Notes under the pieces: model-generated
Seen by the model: only the letters and a program-made list of their open reading frames with translations
Told to the model about the DNA's origin: nothing
Database searches by the model: none
Made by a program: the position numbers and the translations under genes
Assembly (NCBI RefSeq): GCF_964028355.1
Contig: NZ_OZ034761.1
Span: forward strand, 930,001 to 994,000
Direction: 5' to 3'
From: Wolbachia endosymbiont (group B) of Gerris lacustris
GTDB lineage: Bacteria; Pseudomonadota; Alphaproteobacteria; Rickettsiales; Anaplasmataceae
DNA length: 64,000 bases
Shown: one piece after another, positions 37,573-46,802 of the stretch
How positions within the stretch are numbered: the stretch's first letter is position 1
How the letters are laid out: each line of letters opens with the position of its first letter

Positions 37573-39105
37573 ATGGAGCAATTTGAGAGCTTTTACATCA
37601 CTACGCCAATATATTACGTAAACGACAAGCCACACATCGGCCACGCATATACTTCTCTTATCTGTGATGTTACAGCTAGATTTATGAAATTAGCTGGAGA
37701 GAACGTCAAATTTACTACTGGTACAGACGAACATGGGCAAAAAATTGAAAAGGCAGCTAAAGCGAAGAGAATAGAGCCAAAAGAATTTACAGATGAAATA
37801 AGTGTTACGTTCAGAAAATTGGCTGAGCTAATGAACTTTGATTATGATGATTTTATTCGCACCACAGAAGAACGTCATGAAAAAGCAGTTATAGCTTTAT
37901 GGAATAGGCTTGAAGAGAGAGGACAAATATATCTGGATTCTTACTCAGGTTGGTATTCAGTTCGTGACGAAGCGTTTTACCAAGAATCGGAGTTGATAGA
38001 TGGCAGAGCACCAACAGGTGCTGAAGTTCAGTGGATAAAAGAAGAGAGCTACTTTTTTCGTTTGTCAAGTTGGCAAAATAAATTACTAGAGTTATATGAA
38101 AATCAGCCAAATTTTATCTTCCCTGAGAGCAGAAAAAATGAAGTGGTATCGTTTGTAAAATCAGGACTAACTGACCTTTCGATTTCTCGTACTAGTTTTA
38201 ATTGGGGAATAAAAGTACCAGGGAATGACAAGCACGTAATTTATGTTTGGATAGATGCGCTCACTAACTATCTCACATCAATAGGCTTTCCTAATATAGA
38301 AGATGAGGAATATAAGAAGTTTTGGACAAACTCTTTTAACGTCCATGTGATCGGTAAAGACATATTGCGTTTTCACGCTATATACTGGCCAGCGATCCTT
38401 CTTGCAGCAGATTTATCACTGCCAAAGCAAATAGCAGTTCATGGTTGGTGGCTAAACGAGGGAGAAAAAATATCCAAATCCCTTGGTAACGTTATAGATC
38501 CAATTGGTCTTGCAGAAGAGTTTGGCGTTGATCAATTACGCTATTTTCTCCTTCGGGAAGCAAATTTTGGTCAAGATGGTAATTTCAGTAAGAAAAATAT
38601 GATTAGCCGAATAAATTCAGAACTGGCAAACAATATAGGCAATTTAGTACAAAGAACAATTTCATTTTTGCACAAGCAATGTTCTGGAGTTGTACCAGTA
38701 GTTGATCGCAACTTGCTTAAAGATGATGAGAGTTTACCAAATTGCAAAGCCGTAATTGATCAAGTGATGAATCATCTATCAAAGTATGAATTTAACCAGA
38801 TTATACTCCTGATTATCAATATTTCTTCCAAGGCCAATGCTTACATAGATAAAAGTGCACCCTGGACATTAAGCAAAACTGACAGAGAGCGTATGAATTT
38901 AGTAATTTACAAACTACTCGAATACATCAGGATAATTGGTATTTTATTGCAGCCAATTGTTCCAAAGTCAGCAGAAATGATGCTTGATCAATTGCAAATT
39001 CCAAAAGAACAACGTGATTTAAAATCTCTGTGTAATGCGTGCGTAGGCTTAGACATTACACTGCCCAAACCTACGCCAATTTTTTTGAGGATTGATAACC
39101 CTTAG
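37573..39105 (+). CDS. metG: Methionyl-tRNA synthetase
   Basis: 510 residues. Class I signature PHIGHAYT (HIGH) and KISKSLGN (KMSKS), with the anticodon-binding helical domain after it. The zinc-knuckle cysteines of the E. coli form are absent, and so is the C-terminal dimerisation domain; this matches the short MetG2-type enzyme. ATG 37573. Confidence 0.95.
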   Translation: MEQFESFYITTPIYYVNDKPHIGHAYTSLICDVTARFMKLAGENVKFTTGTDEHGQKIEKAAKAKRIEPKEFTDEISVTFRKLAELMNFDYDDFIRTTEERHEKAVIALWNRLEERGQIYLDSYSGWYSVRDEAFYQESELIDGRAPTGAEVQWIKEESYFFRLSSWQNKLLELYENQPNFIFPESRKNEVVSFVKSGLTDLSISRTSFNWGIKVPGNDKHVIYVWIDALTNYLTSIGFPNIEDEEYKKFWTNSFNVHVIGKDILRFHAIYWPAILLAADLSLPKQIAVHGWWLNEGEKISKSLGNVIDPIGLAEEFGVDQLRYFLLREANFGQDGNFSKKNMISRINSELANNIGNLVQRTISFLHKQCSGVVPVVDRNLLKDDESLPNCKAVIDQVMNHLSKYEFNQIILLIINISSKANAYIDKSAPWTLSKTDRERMNLVIYKLLEYIRIIGILLQPIVPKSAEMMLDQLQIPKEQRDLKSLCNACVGLDITLPKPTPIFLRIDNP

Positions 39106-39129
39106 TAAACCATTCCTAAACCAGGATGA

Positions 39130-39354
39130 ACTGGTCGTTCTATAGTTAATTTACTGTTATCTAAGTGAAGAAGGTTGCCCCTCCTCACTCGACTTCAAAA
39201 CCGTACGTGAAACTTTCGCTTCATACGGCTTCTCTCTAGCTTGGTGCTTTTCATGCATACTTCTGTGTAAATTATCGTGACAATGTCCATGTAGCATAGA
39301 TAAGTTTGTGATTGTATTATTTTGCTTATTTTGGTCCTTATGATGTATTTCTAA
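39130..39354 (-). pseudogene. Group II intron 3' remnant (maturase HNH end plus domains V-VI)
   Basis: The minus strand encodes the C-terminal HNH-type end of a group II intron reverse transcriptase (LEIHHKDQNKQNN, NLSMLHGHCHDNLH). It is followed by the intron domain V hairpin, about 39195-39232 (GCCGTATGAAGCGAAAGTTT pairing to CACGTACGG), and a domain VI-like stem. The rest of the intron is missing beyond IS630 F. Non-mobile remnant. Confidence 0.8.
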
Positions 39355-39436
39355 TACCAATTCCCGCTATACAAGCAACGAATAGACAATAATGGAAAAA
39401 AAGCCATACTGGAGTAAGTAAAATAGCGAGGTTTAG

Positions 39437-39916
39437 ATGGCATTAAGATCAAAATTATTGGATGAAAAAGTGGTGGAATCAGCAAAAGAGATGCTGAAGA
39501 AAGTAAGAAATAATGCGTATGTTGCAAAAAAACTAAATGCTGTAATTGCAGCAAAAAAGCACAGTATAACAGCTGTAGCAAAAATATGTTGCATTTCGAG
39601 AAAGGCAATTACTACATGGATAAAGCACATAAAATTTGGAAGAGAAGAAAAATTATTTTCTCCACCTCAATGCCGTAGAAAAACTATATTGAACCAAAGT
39701 CAACTTGAACAAATTGAGGTGTGGATGGAGGAAAACCCCAATATTACTATTAGAGAAATGAGAATAAGAATCCAAGAAAGATTTGGTTTGAATATCAGCA
39801 AATCCACAATACATCGTAATATGCAAAGAATGAAATTCTCATATATCACACCAAGACCAGTTCATAGTGGACAGGATAAAAATAAGCAAGAGGAGTTTAA
39901 AAAAAAACCTCAATGA
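39437..39916 (+). CDS. IS630 transposase OrfA (copy F)
   Basis: Intact 159 residues, QCRRK / WMEEN subtype. Confidence 0.88.
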   Translation: MALRSKLLDEKVVESAKEMLKKVRNNAYVAKKLNAVIAAKKHSITAVAKICCISRKAITTWIKHIKFGREEKLFSPPQCRRKTILNQSQLEQIEVWMEENPNITIREMRIRIQERFGLNISKSTIHRNMQRMKFSYITPRPVHSGQDKNKQEEFKKKPQ

Positions 39917-40128
39917 AACTATTGTCATGCATTCTGAAAAAGAGCTATTTTTCTTCGATGAATCACGGTTTGGTACACATTCAAAAGTTGGACATGGGTG
40001 GTTTAAAAAAGGCAGTAGGACACAGGTTAAGGTAAAATTAGGTAGGGAAAATTTTTATCTCTATAGTGCAGTTAATCCCAGAAATGGAGAGAATTTTAGC
40101 TTATTTGCACCAAACGTCAACACTGCTT
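39867..40128 (+). pseudogene. IS630 transposase OrfB, truncated by IS256 (copy F)
   Basis: Only the first DDE motif (FFFDESRFG) remains; the frame reads on into IS256 and stops at 40178. Confidence 0.88.
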
Positions 40129-40455
40129 GGGGAACGTTCAAAAAAGTGTGTCAAACCGAAAAAAAAGTAATAAATTGATATAAAAAATGGAGGTTTGATA
40201 TGAGTCAAGCAAATAGAACTACTGGTTTGGTAGATTATAAAGAATTAGAAACAAATATCCTGTCATCTATACGAGAAGGAAGACCATTGACAGGAAGAGA
40301 TGGAGCATTAACACCGTTTATAAAAAGGTTGCTAGAGGCAAGTCTGGAAGGTGAAATAGAAAGCTACATGTCAGCTGAAAGTGAAGAAAATAACCGAAGA
40401 AATGGGAGAAACGCAAAAACTTTACGCACGAGTGCAGGCTCATTTGAGCTGCTAA
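40129..40455 (+). mobile_element. IS256-family element, 5' end
   Basis: Left terminal repeat GGGGAACGTTCAAAAAAG... at about 40129-40158, then the start of the transposase gene, broken by IS630 G after GAGCTGCTAA. Confidence 0.88.
40200..40455 (+). pseudogene. IS256-family transposase, N-terminal 85 residues
   Basis: Same start as the copy at 31393 (MSQANRTTGLVDYKEL), identical through SAGSFELL, then cut by IS630 G. The sequence that should follow (TAACACCAAGAG) is not on the far side of G. Confidence 0.88.
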
Positions 40456-40470
40456 TACCAACTCTCATTA

Positions 40471-41046
40471 TTAATGAACCAAATAAGAAGCATTGCAGAG
40501 TTGTTTAACCGTGGAAGGGGAAAGAGAGGTAATAAATTTACACAAAGCGCTCTCAAGCAGAACAATTGTATCGTAGATTTTATTGCGCAAAATGTTCTGT
40601 TTTATATATAACCAAAACCTCTCAACAGGATTGAGGTCAGGTGAGTATGGTGGTAGGTATATAATTTCGATATTTTTAGGTATCTTTAAACTTTTTGACT
40701 TATGCCAACTAGCGCAATCCATCACGAGAAAAGCCTTTCGTATTCCTAAATATTGCGACATCTGTTCAAGGAATATATTTATACAAGCAGTGTTGACGTT
40801 TGGTGCAAATAAGCTAAAATTCTCTCCATTTCTGGGATTAACTGCACTATAGAGATAAAAATTTTCCCTACCTAATTTTACCTTAACCTGTGTCCTACTG
40901 CCTTTTTTAAACCACCCATGTCCAACTTTTGAATGTGTACCAAACCGTGATTCATCGAAGAAAAATAGCTCTTTTTCAGAATGCATGACAATAGTTTCAT
41001 TGAGGTTTTTTTTTAAACTCCTCTTGCTTATTTTTATCCTGTCCAC
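40471..41046 (-). CDS. IS630 transposase OrfB (copy G)
   Basis: Intact DDE half. Confidence 0.9.
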   Translation of the reverse strand: MDRIKISKRSLKKNLNETIVMHSEKELFFFDESRFGTHSKVGHGWFKKGSRTQVKVKLGRENFYLYSAVNPRNGENFSLFAPNVNTACINIFLEQMSQYLGIRKAFLVMDCASWHKSKSLKIPKNIEIIYLPPYSPDLNPVERFWLYIKQNILRNKIYDTIVLLESALCKFITSLSPSTVKQLCNASYLVH

Positions 41047-41476
41047 TATGAACTGGTCTTGGTGTGATATATGAGAATTTCATTCTTTGCATATTACGAT
41101 GTATTGTGGATTTGCTGATATTCAAACCAAATCTTTCTTGGATTCTTATTCTCATTTCTCTAATAGTAATATTGGGGTTTTCCTCTATCCACACCTCAAT
41201 TTGTTCAAGTTGACTTTGGTTCAATATAGTTTTTCTACGGCGTTGAGGTGGAGAAAATAATTTTTCTTCTCTTCCAAATTTTATGTGCTTTATCCATGTA
41301 GTAATTGCCTTTCTCGAAATGCAACATATTTTTGCTACAGCTGTTATACTGTGCTTTTTTGCTGCAATTACAGCATTTAGTTTTTTTGCAACATACGCAT
41401 TATTTCTTACTTTCTTCAGCATCTCTTTTGCTGATTCCACCACTTTTTCATCCAATAATTTTGATCTTAATGCCAT
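40997..41476 (-). CDS. IS630 transposase OrfA (copy G)
   Basis: QRRRK / WIEEN subtype, intact. Confidence 0.9.
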   Translation of the reverse strand: MALRSKLLDEKVVESAKEMLKKVRNNAYVAKKLNAVIAAKKHSITAVAKICCISRKAITTWIKHIKFGREEKLFSPPQRRRKTILNQSQLEQIEVWIEENPNITIREMRIRIQERFGLNISKSTIHRNMQRMKFSYITPRPVHSGQDKNKQEEFKKKPQ

Positions 41477-41558
41477 CTAAACCTCGCTATTTTACTTACT
41501 CCAGTATGGCTTTTTTTCCATTATTGTCTATTCGTTGCTTGTATAGCGGGAATTGGTA

Positions 41559-41646
41559 TAAGTACTAAAGATGTAAGTAGCATAAGAGTAGCCAGAGAAC
41601 TAGCTATAAAATAAAATTTATTATCTTTATTAAGTAAATTGCTCAT
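41559..41646 (-). pseudogene. N-terminal fragment of a membrane protein
   Basis: ATG at 41646 on the minus strand opens a frame MSNLLNKDNKFYF with a hydrophobic stretch (IASSLATLMLLTSLVL), cut after ~29 codons by IS630 G. It lies downstream of valS in the same direction. Identity unknown. Confidence 0.4.
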
Positions 41647-41794
41647 CACCCATATACAAAGCTTCAGCAGTCTTGTATATATTGATTAAAATTGTCTTAC
41701 CTATAGCTTATCTACTATATCCATAAGGCATAGCAATATTTTTCTAAAGGTGATAAACTAGTACTATTGATACTCGTATTCAAAACATATACAA

Positions 41795-44416
41795 TCAATG
41801 TAAATCTATATCCACTACGTATTTCCCTTCTTCAGTTTTAGACTGCATCCACTCTATCGTTTCCACATTGCAAACTGCCTGCAAATCATCCTGCGCAGAC
41901 TGATTTAACTTACTCTCTTCTGCATTTGCTTTTATCGTCAATTTTTTTATCAAGTGCTTAACTGATACGTTATTATCTGCTTTTATTTTTCTTACGAGGT
42001 TTAATATCTGCACGAAATTATCTCCCATTTCCTCTGAATATTTATCGTAGATAAGCTCTTCTTTGCTTGGCCAATTACTTTTATTGTGAACGGAGTTATA
42101 ACTATACAACTGATGATATATTTCTTCTGTAATGTATGGCAAAAAGGGTGCAAATAACCGCAAAATAATATTGAGTACATATGCCAAACTCTGTTTCGCA
42201 CTCATGTTTGCCTCGCTGTCCAATGCATCTCCATATGCACGTTTTTTAACTAACTCTAAGTAATTATCACAAAAATCTTTCCAAAAAAATTCTTCTATTG
42301 CGCTCAAAGCTTCGCAGTATTCAAACTGTAATAGGTTATTTGTTGCTCTTTCTATAACTTTGTATAACTTAGACAATATCCACTTATCCATCGTCTCACT
42401 GATGGAATTTATGCTCAATGCTTGATGTTTTTCCATAAACATGGAAACAAATTTGCTAGCATTCCAAAGTTTCGTAACAAGTCGTTTGCCAATTTTGAAG
42501 ATATTTTCAGAGTAGACTGTGTCAACTCCAAGTCTTGAGTTTGCTGCCCAATAGCGTACTACGTCAGCTCCATAGGTTTCAAGCATTACATGAGGAGTGA
42601 TGATATTACCTTTTGATTTACTCATCTTTTTTTTATCATCAGCCAAACACCAACCACTAATCATGATATTTTTCCACGGCAGTGAATCTGCATGATAATG
42701 TGCCTTCAAAATCGTATAAAAAGCCCAAGTTCTTATTATCTCATGGCTTTGGCTGCGCAGATCTGCAGGAAATATCTTATCATACCGATGGCTTGGTAAA
42801 CCGAGCTCGCTTGTTACTGCCAGTGCATTTAGCTGAGGAGTGATTGCGCTTGTAGCCCAAGTATCCATCACATCTTGATCTGGAGTAATTTCCTCTTTGC
42901 TATAGCCTTTTGGCAAGCCTTTTAGTGGATCTATAGGTAAATCCTTTGCTTCAGCTAGAATGATTTTGCCTTCTTCTCCCTTACGTTTTGAGTACCACAC
43001 TGGAAATGGCACACCAAAATAACGCTGTCTTGAGATGCACCAATCCCAACTTAGCCCTTCTATCCACACTTCCATGCGCTTACGCATAGATTCTGGATGC
43101 CAATTACATTCTCTTACTTTATCTAACATTTGAGCTTTTTGTTCTAAAATCTTGATAAACCACTGATAAGTAGGTAATATCTCGAGTGGCGCACCAGATC
43201 TTTCTGCACACTTTACGGAATGAGAAATGTTAGTACTTTCTATCAAAAGGCCCTTTTCACTCAAGATTTCAATTATTTTCTTTCTTGCTTCTTTAACCTT
43301 TAGTCCATGGATCCCAGTGTCAAGCACTGGGGGGTGTGTCTCCTCTATCATCTCATTAGCCCCTATAGTGTCATCCCAGTGCCCAGACACTGGGATCCAT
43401 CCTTCTGTCCTTTTGTTACATGTTGGAATAGCACTATTACCAGCTTCTTCTGTCACCCAAGTAGCTGAAGCTTGCTTTTTTTCCTGGATTCCAGTGTCAA
43501 GCACTGGAATGACACCGTCACGGAGGTTCATCCTCCCATCCTGATCAATGATAATTGTCACCGGCAGATTATGCTTTTGCTGCCAATATACGTCGAGCTC
43601 ATCACCAAATGTACAGCACATAACAAGTCCAGTGCCTTTATCTATTTTGACCTTATCATCAGCTATTATTGGAACGTTTGCCCCTGTGATTGCCACTATG
43701 GCTGTCTTCCCAATCAGCTGAGTATAGCGTTCATCCTTTGGATGACAAAAAACCGCAACGCATGCTGGAAGCAACTCAGGTCGTGTAGTTGCGATGTGAA
43801 TCTGCTCATTTTTTTCAGTGGAAAAAACTATCGTGTTCAAAGATGACTCAAAGACTTTATCTTCTATTTCCGCTTGCGCAATTGCGGTTTTATCAACTGG
43901 ATCCCAAAGAATAGGTTGCATTTTCCTGCATACATACCCTTTATTATATAGATCAACAAACGACATTTGAGAAAGTGCTACAGCTTCCTTGCTGATCGTG
44001 TGGTATTCCAAACTCCAATCATAACTAATGCCGACCGATTTAAACAATTCCTTGAATTCTTGTTTTGACTTTTCAATAACTTCATGGCACATCTCTATAA
44101 ATTTTTCTCTGCCAACTTCTTTTGCGCGGGTTTTATAGATTTGCTCAACTAACCTTTCAGTGGGAAGCCCATTATCATCAAACCCAATTGGATAGAATAC
44201 ATCTTTTCCCAGCATACGCTGAAACCTTGCAATAAAATCTGCGTGGCAATAGCTGAATATATGACCAATGTGCAACTTTCCTGATATTGTTGGTGGGGGC
44301 GTATCTATAGTGAAAATGTTATCCTTTTCACCATTCCATTTATAAATTTTACTTCCTTCCCATAATATGTTGTATTTATTTTCAATTTCTCTAAAGCTAT
44401 ATTTTTCTTCTAACAT
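41795..44416 (-). CDS. valS: Valyl-tRNA synthetase, archaeal-type
   Basis: 873 residues. Class I signatures GKLHIGH and KKMSKSKGN; PPPTISGKLHIGHIFSY and GFDDNGLPTE are of the short, archaeal-like ValRS known in Rickettsiales, without the usual C-terminal coiled-coil arm. Residues ~300-371, in the editing (CP1) domain, are enlarged by three palindromic-repeat units in frame (VIPVLDTGI, WIPVSGHWD, PPVLDTGIH). All catalytic motifs are intact. Confidence 0.93.
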   Translation of the reverse strand: MLEEKYSFREIENKYNILWEGSKIYKWNGEKDNIFTIDTPPPTISGKLHIGHIFSYCHADFIARFQRMLGKDVFYPIGFDDNGLPTERLVEQIYKTRAKEVGREKFIEMCHEVIEKSKQEFKELFKSVGISYDWSLEYHTISKEAVALSQMSFVDLYNKGYVCRKMQPILWDPVDKTAIAQAEIEDKVFESSLNTIVFSTEKNEQIHIATTRPELLPACVAVFCHPKDERYTQLIGKTAIVAITGANVPIIADDKVKIDKGTGLVMCCTFGDELDVYWQQKHNLPVTIIIDQDGRMNLRDGVIPVLDTGIQEKKQASATWVTEEAGNSAIPTCNKRTEGWIPVSGHWDDTIGANEMIEETHPPVLDTGIHGLKVKEARKKIIEILSEKGLLIESTNISHSVKCAERSGAPLEILPTYQWFIKILEQKAQMLDKVRECNWHPESMRKRMEVWIEGLSWDWCISRQRYFGVPFPVWYSKRKGEEGKIILAEAKDLPIDPLKGLPKGYSKEEITPDQDVMDTWATSAITPQLNALAVTSELGLPSHRYDKIFPADLRSQSHEIIRTWAFYTILKAHYHADSLPWKNIMISGWCLADDKKKMSKSKGNIITPHVMLETYGADVVRYWAANSRLGVDTVYSENIFKIGKRLVTKLWNASKFVSMFMEKHQALSINSISETMDKWILSKLYKVIERATNNLLQFEYCEALSAIEEFFWKDFCDNYLELVKKRAYGDALDSEANMSAKQSLAYVLNIILRLFAPFLPYITEEIYHQLYSYNSVHNKSNWPSKEELIYDKYSEEMGDNFVQILNLVRKIKADNNVSVKHLIKKLTIKANAEESKLNQSAQDDLQAVCNVETIEWMQSKTEEGKYVVDIDLH
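43305..43517. repeat. Three palindromic repeat units inside valS
   Basis: Units at about 43307-43335 (GGATCCCAGTGTCAAGCACTG), 43368-43400 (GTCATCCCAGTGCCCAGACAC...) and 43482-43515 (CTGGATTCCAGTGTCAAGCA...). They are separated by 30-80 bp, and all are read through without a stop on the valS strand. Confidence 0.8.
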
Positions 44417-44566
44417 AAATACTTCTTAAGTTTTAAGCTCTAAGTTAGCACAATTGAGTAAATGCAGCAATTTTAATGTCTGCTCTTTTAGTTTATGATA
44501 CAAAATTTTCTTGATTTTATAATTTTAAATGTATTACATAATAAATTTTTAGTATTGAGGTTTGTT

Positions 44567-45223
44567 ATGCCTGATTTTGAATTTTCTGATTTACAAGATC
44601 TTGTTAATGCTCTATACGATTCATACTATTTACCCTCCAATGGAAAAATAAAACTAGCAGAATTGCTTGAAGACGTGTTGGAACTAAAAGGTAAAAAAAG
44701 CCCGGAAGAGGCAATAGCTACATTAAAAAGCAAAATAAGAAATGAACTAGAAAATAAAGTATCAAATGAAATGAAACAAAAGATAGGTAAGCTTGAGCAG
44801 CTAGAGGCGGAAAATAAAGACTTACAAACTAAAAAGGATAAGGCTGAACGGTTAAATAGATCCTTAGAATATGCAAGGAAGACAGGTCAGAACGAAAATA
44901 TAGAATTAAAAGCTGAAAAAAATAAACTAAATACTCAAATCCAGCATTCACAGCAAGAAAAGAAAATATTAGAAGTCAAAAATGAAGCAAATAAACAACT
45001 AAAAGAAAAAACAACATACATCGCTACTGCTAGTACTGGTCTTGCTGTTGGGTTAGTAGTGTATATTACACTTGAACATACAACTAAATTGGACATGTGG
45101 TTAATCGTTGTTATAGCAACAGTATCTGCATTCTTAGCTGGTAGTTTAATAATGAAACCTAGCTTTCAAGTAAATGGAACACAAGAACCACAAGGAGTAG
45201 CAAATGAGAGTTCAATAACTTGA
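44567..45223 (+). CDS. Coiled-coil protein with C-terminal membrane hairpin
   Basis: 218 residues from ATG 44567 (GAGG eight bases upstream). Residues 1-50 form an acidic helical domain (FSDLQDLVNALYDSYYLP, LAELLEDVLEL). About 52-148 is a continuous coiled coil rich in Glu/Lys/Gln. Two hydrophobic segments (151-169 and 177-196) are followed by a short polar tail. Same layout as the fragments at 4467 and 31467, but this copy is intact. No signal peptide. Function unknown; it could be a membrane-anchored or secreted host-interaction protein, which is inference only. Confidence 0.7.
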   Translation: MPDFEFSDLQDLVNALYDSYYLPSNGKIKLAELLEDVLELKGKKSPEEAIATLKSKIRNELENKVSNEMKQKIGKLEQLEAENKDLQTKKDKAERLNRSLEYARKTGQNENIELKAEKNKLNTQIQHSQQEKKILEVKNEANKQLKEKTTYIATASTGLAVGLVVYITLEHTTKLDMWLIVVIATVSAFLAGSLIMKPSFQVNGTQEPQGVANESSIT

Positions 45224-45631
45224 CATCTATCTTCTCATACTTGAAGCAAGTTATTTAAACCATAATACAAAGTAAGTATGGTAATTTTACACTAAAATTT
45301 TTAGTTTTATTTCTGTGGGTTAGTTGGTACGAGCCTTGCCTTTAAGAAGATGTAAAATCACAATTATTACGAATAACATTCCACCAATAACTGATATAGC
45401 TCCACCCGTAATAAAACAAGCACGTGCCAACATTGATGAAACACTTGGCAGATCTGCAACTTTTCTTAAGGCACCATATCCACCAAGCCAAACAAGTCCA
45501 GTAATGTGGAGAAAATGTCCCGAGCTATATGCATAAATCTGTAATCTTATACCAATTCCCGCTATACAAGCAACGAATAGACAATAATGGAAAAAAAGCC
45601 ATACTGGAGTAAGTAAAATAGCGAGGTTTAG

Positions 45632-46111
45632 ATGGCATTAAGATCAAAATTATTGGATGAAAAAGTGGTGGAATCAGCAAAAGAGATGCTGAAGAAAGTA
45701 AGAAATAATGCGTATGTTGCAAAAAAACTAAATGCTGTAATTGCAGCAAAAAAGCACAGTATAACAGCTGTAGCAAAAATATGTTGCATTTCGAGAAAGG
45801 CAATTACTACATGGATAAAGCACATAAAATTTGGAAGAGAAGAAAAATTATTTTCTCCACCTCAACGTCGTAGAAAAACTATATTGAACCAAAGTCAACT
45901 TGAACAAATTGAGGTGTGGATGGAGGAAAACCCCAATATTACTATTAGAGAAATGAGAATAAGAATCCAAGAAAGATTTGGTTTGAATATCAGCAAATCC
46001 ACAATACATCGTAATATGCAAAGAATGAAATTCTCATATATCACACCAAGACCAGTTCATAGTGGACAGGATAAAAATAAGCAAGAGGAGTTTAAAAAAA
46101 AACCTCAATGA
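45632..46111 (+). CDS. IS630 transposase OrfA (copy I)
   Basis: Intermediate subtype: QRRRK as in C, E, G but WMEEN as in A, B, D, F, H. Confidence 0.9.
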   Translation: MALRSKLLDEKVVESAKEMLKKVRNNAYVAKKLNAVIAAKKHSITAVAKICCISRKAITTWIKHIKFGREEKLFSPPQRRRKTILNQSQLEQIEVWMEENPNITIREMRIRIQERFGLNISKSTIHRNMQRMKFSYITPRPVHSGQDKNKQEEFKKKPQ

Positions 46112-46637
46112 AACTATTGTCATGCATTCTGAAAAAGAGCTATTTTTCTTCGATGAATCACGGTTTGGTACACATTCAAAAGTTGGACATGGGTGGTTTA
46201 AAAAAGGCAGTAGGACACAGGTTAAGGTAAAATTAGGTAGGGAAAATTTTTATCTCTATAGTGCAGTTAATCCCAGAAATGGAGAGAATTTTAGCTTATT
46301 TGCACCAAACGTCAACACTGCTTGTATAAATATATTCCTTGAACAGATGTCGCAATATTTAGGAATACGAAAGGCTTTTCTCGTGATGGATTGCGCTAGT
46401 TGGCATAAGTCAAAAAGTTTAAAGATACCTAAAAATATCGAAATTATATACCTACCACCATACTCACCTGACCTCAATCCTGTTGAGAGGTTTTGGTTAT
46501 ATATAAAACAGAACATTTTGCGCAATAAAATCTACGATACAATTGTTCTGCTTGAGAGCGCTTTGTGTAAATTTATTACCTCTCTTTCCCCTTCCACGGT
46601 TAAACAACTCTGCAATGCTTCTTATTTGGTTCATTAA
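46062..46637 (+). CDS. IS630 transposase OrfB (copy I)
   Basis: Intact DDE half. Confidence 0.9.
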   Translation: MDRIKISKRSLKKNLNETIVMHSEKELFFFDESRFGTHSKVGHGWFKKGSRTQVKVKLGRENFYLYSAVNPRNGENFSLFAPNVNTACINIFLEQMSQYLGIRKAFLVMDCASWHKSKSLKIPKNIEIIYLPPYSPDLNPVERFWLYIKQNILRNKIYDTIVLLESALCKFITSLSPSTVKQLCNASYLVH

Positions 46638-46652
46638 TAATGAGAGTTGGTA

Positions 46653-46787
46653 TAACTATTGAAGGAAATGTCACTATCCCTGCGCATTATCATGGTTCTG
46701 TAGTTGGTATTACTATAGCTTTTATGAATTTTGTCTACTGGCTGTTACCAAAATTGGGCTGTAAAGAAATAAAAAGCTCCATAGTAA
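46653..46787 (+). other. 135-bp inverted segment of the oxidase-like gene
   Basis: Plus-strand frame TIEGNVTIPAHYHGSVVG...KSSIV lies between inverted IS630 copies I and H, while the rest of the gene is on the minus strand. Both ends carry TAA, complementary to the TTA at the outer ends. Confidence 0.85.
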
Positions 46788-46802
46788 TACCAACTCTCAT
46801 TA

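Larger units (their letters stand above)
39355..40128 (+). mobile_element. IS630-family element, copy F (truncated)
   Basis: The first 774 bp of the element, inserted in the group II intron remnant (left flank TAA) and broken after AACACTGCTT by an IS256 element. The remaining ~330 bp is not adjacent. Confidence 0.92.
40456..41558 (-). mobile_element. IS630-family element, copy G (complete)
   Basis: TAA on both sides (40453-40455 and 41559-41561), yet the two flanks are different loci: IS256 on the left, a gene fragment downstream of valS on the right. The matching trinucleotide may be chance. Confidence 0.9.
45550..46652 (+). mobile_element. IS630-family element, copy I (complete)
   Basis: Left flank TTA (45547-45549), right flank TAA (46653-46655): mismatched, but complementary to the flanks of copy H. 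Confidence 0.92.
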
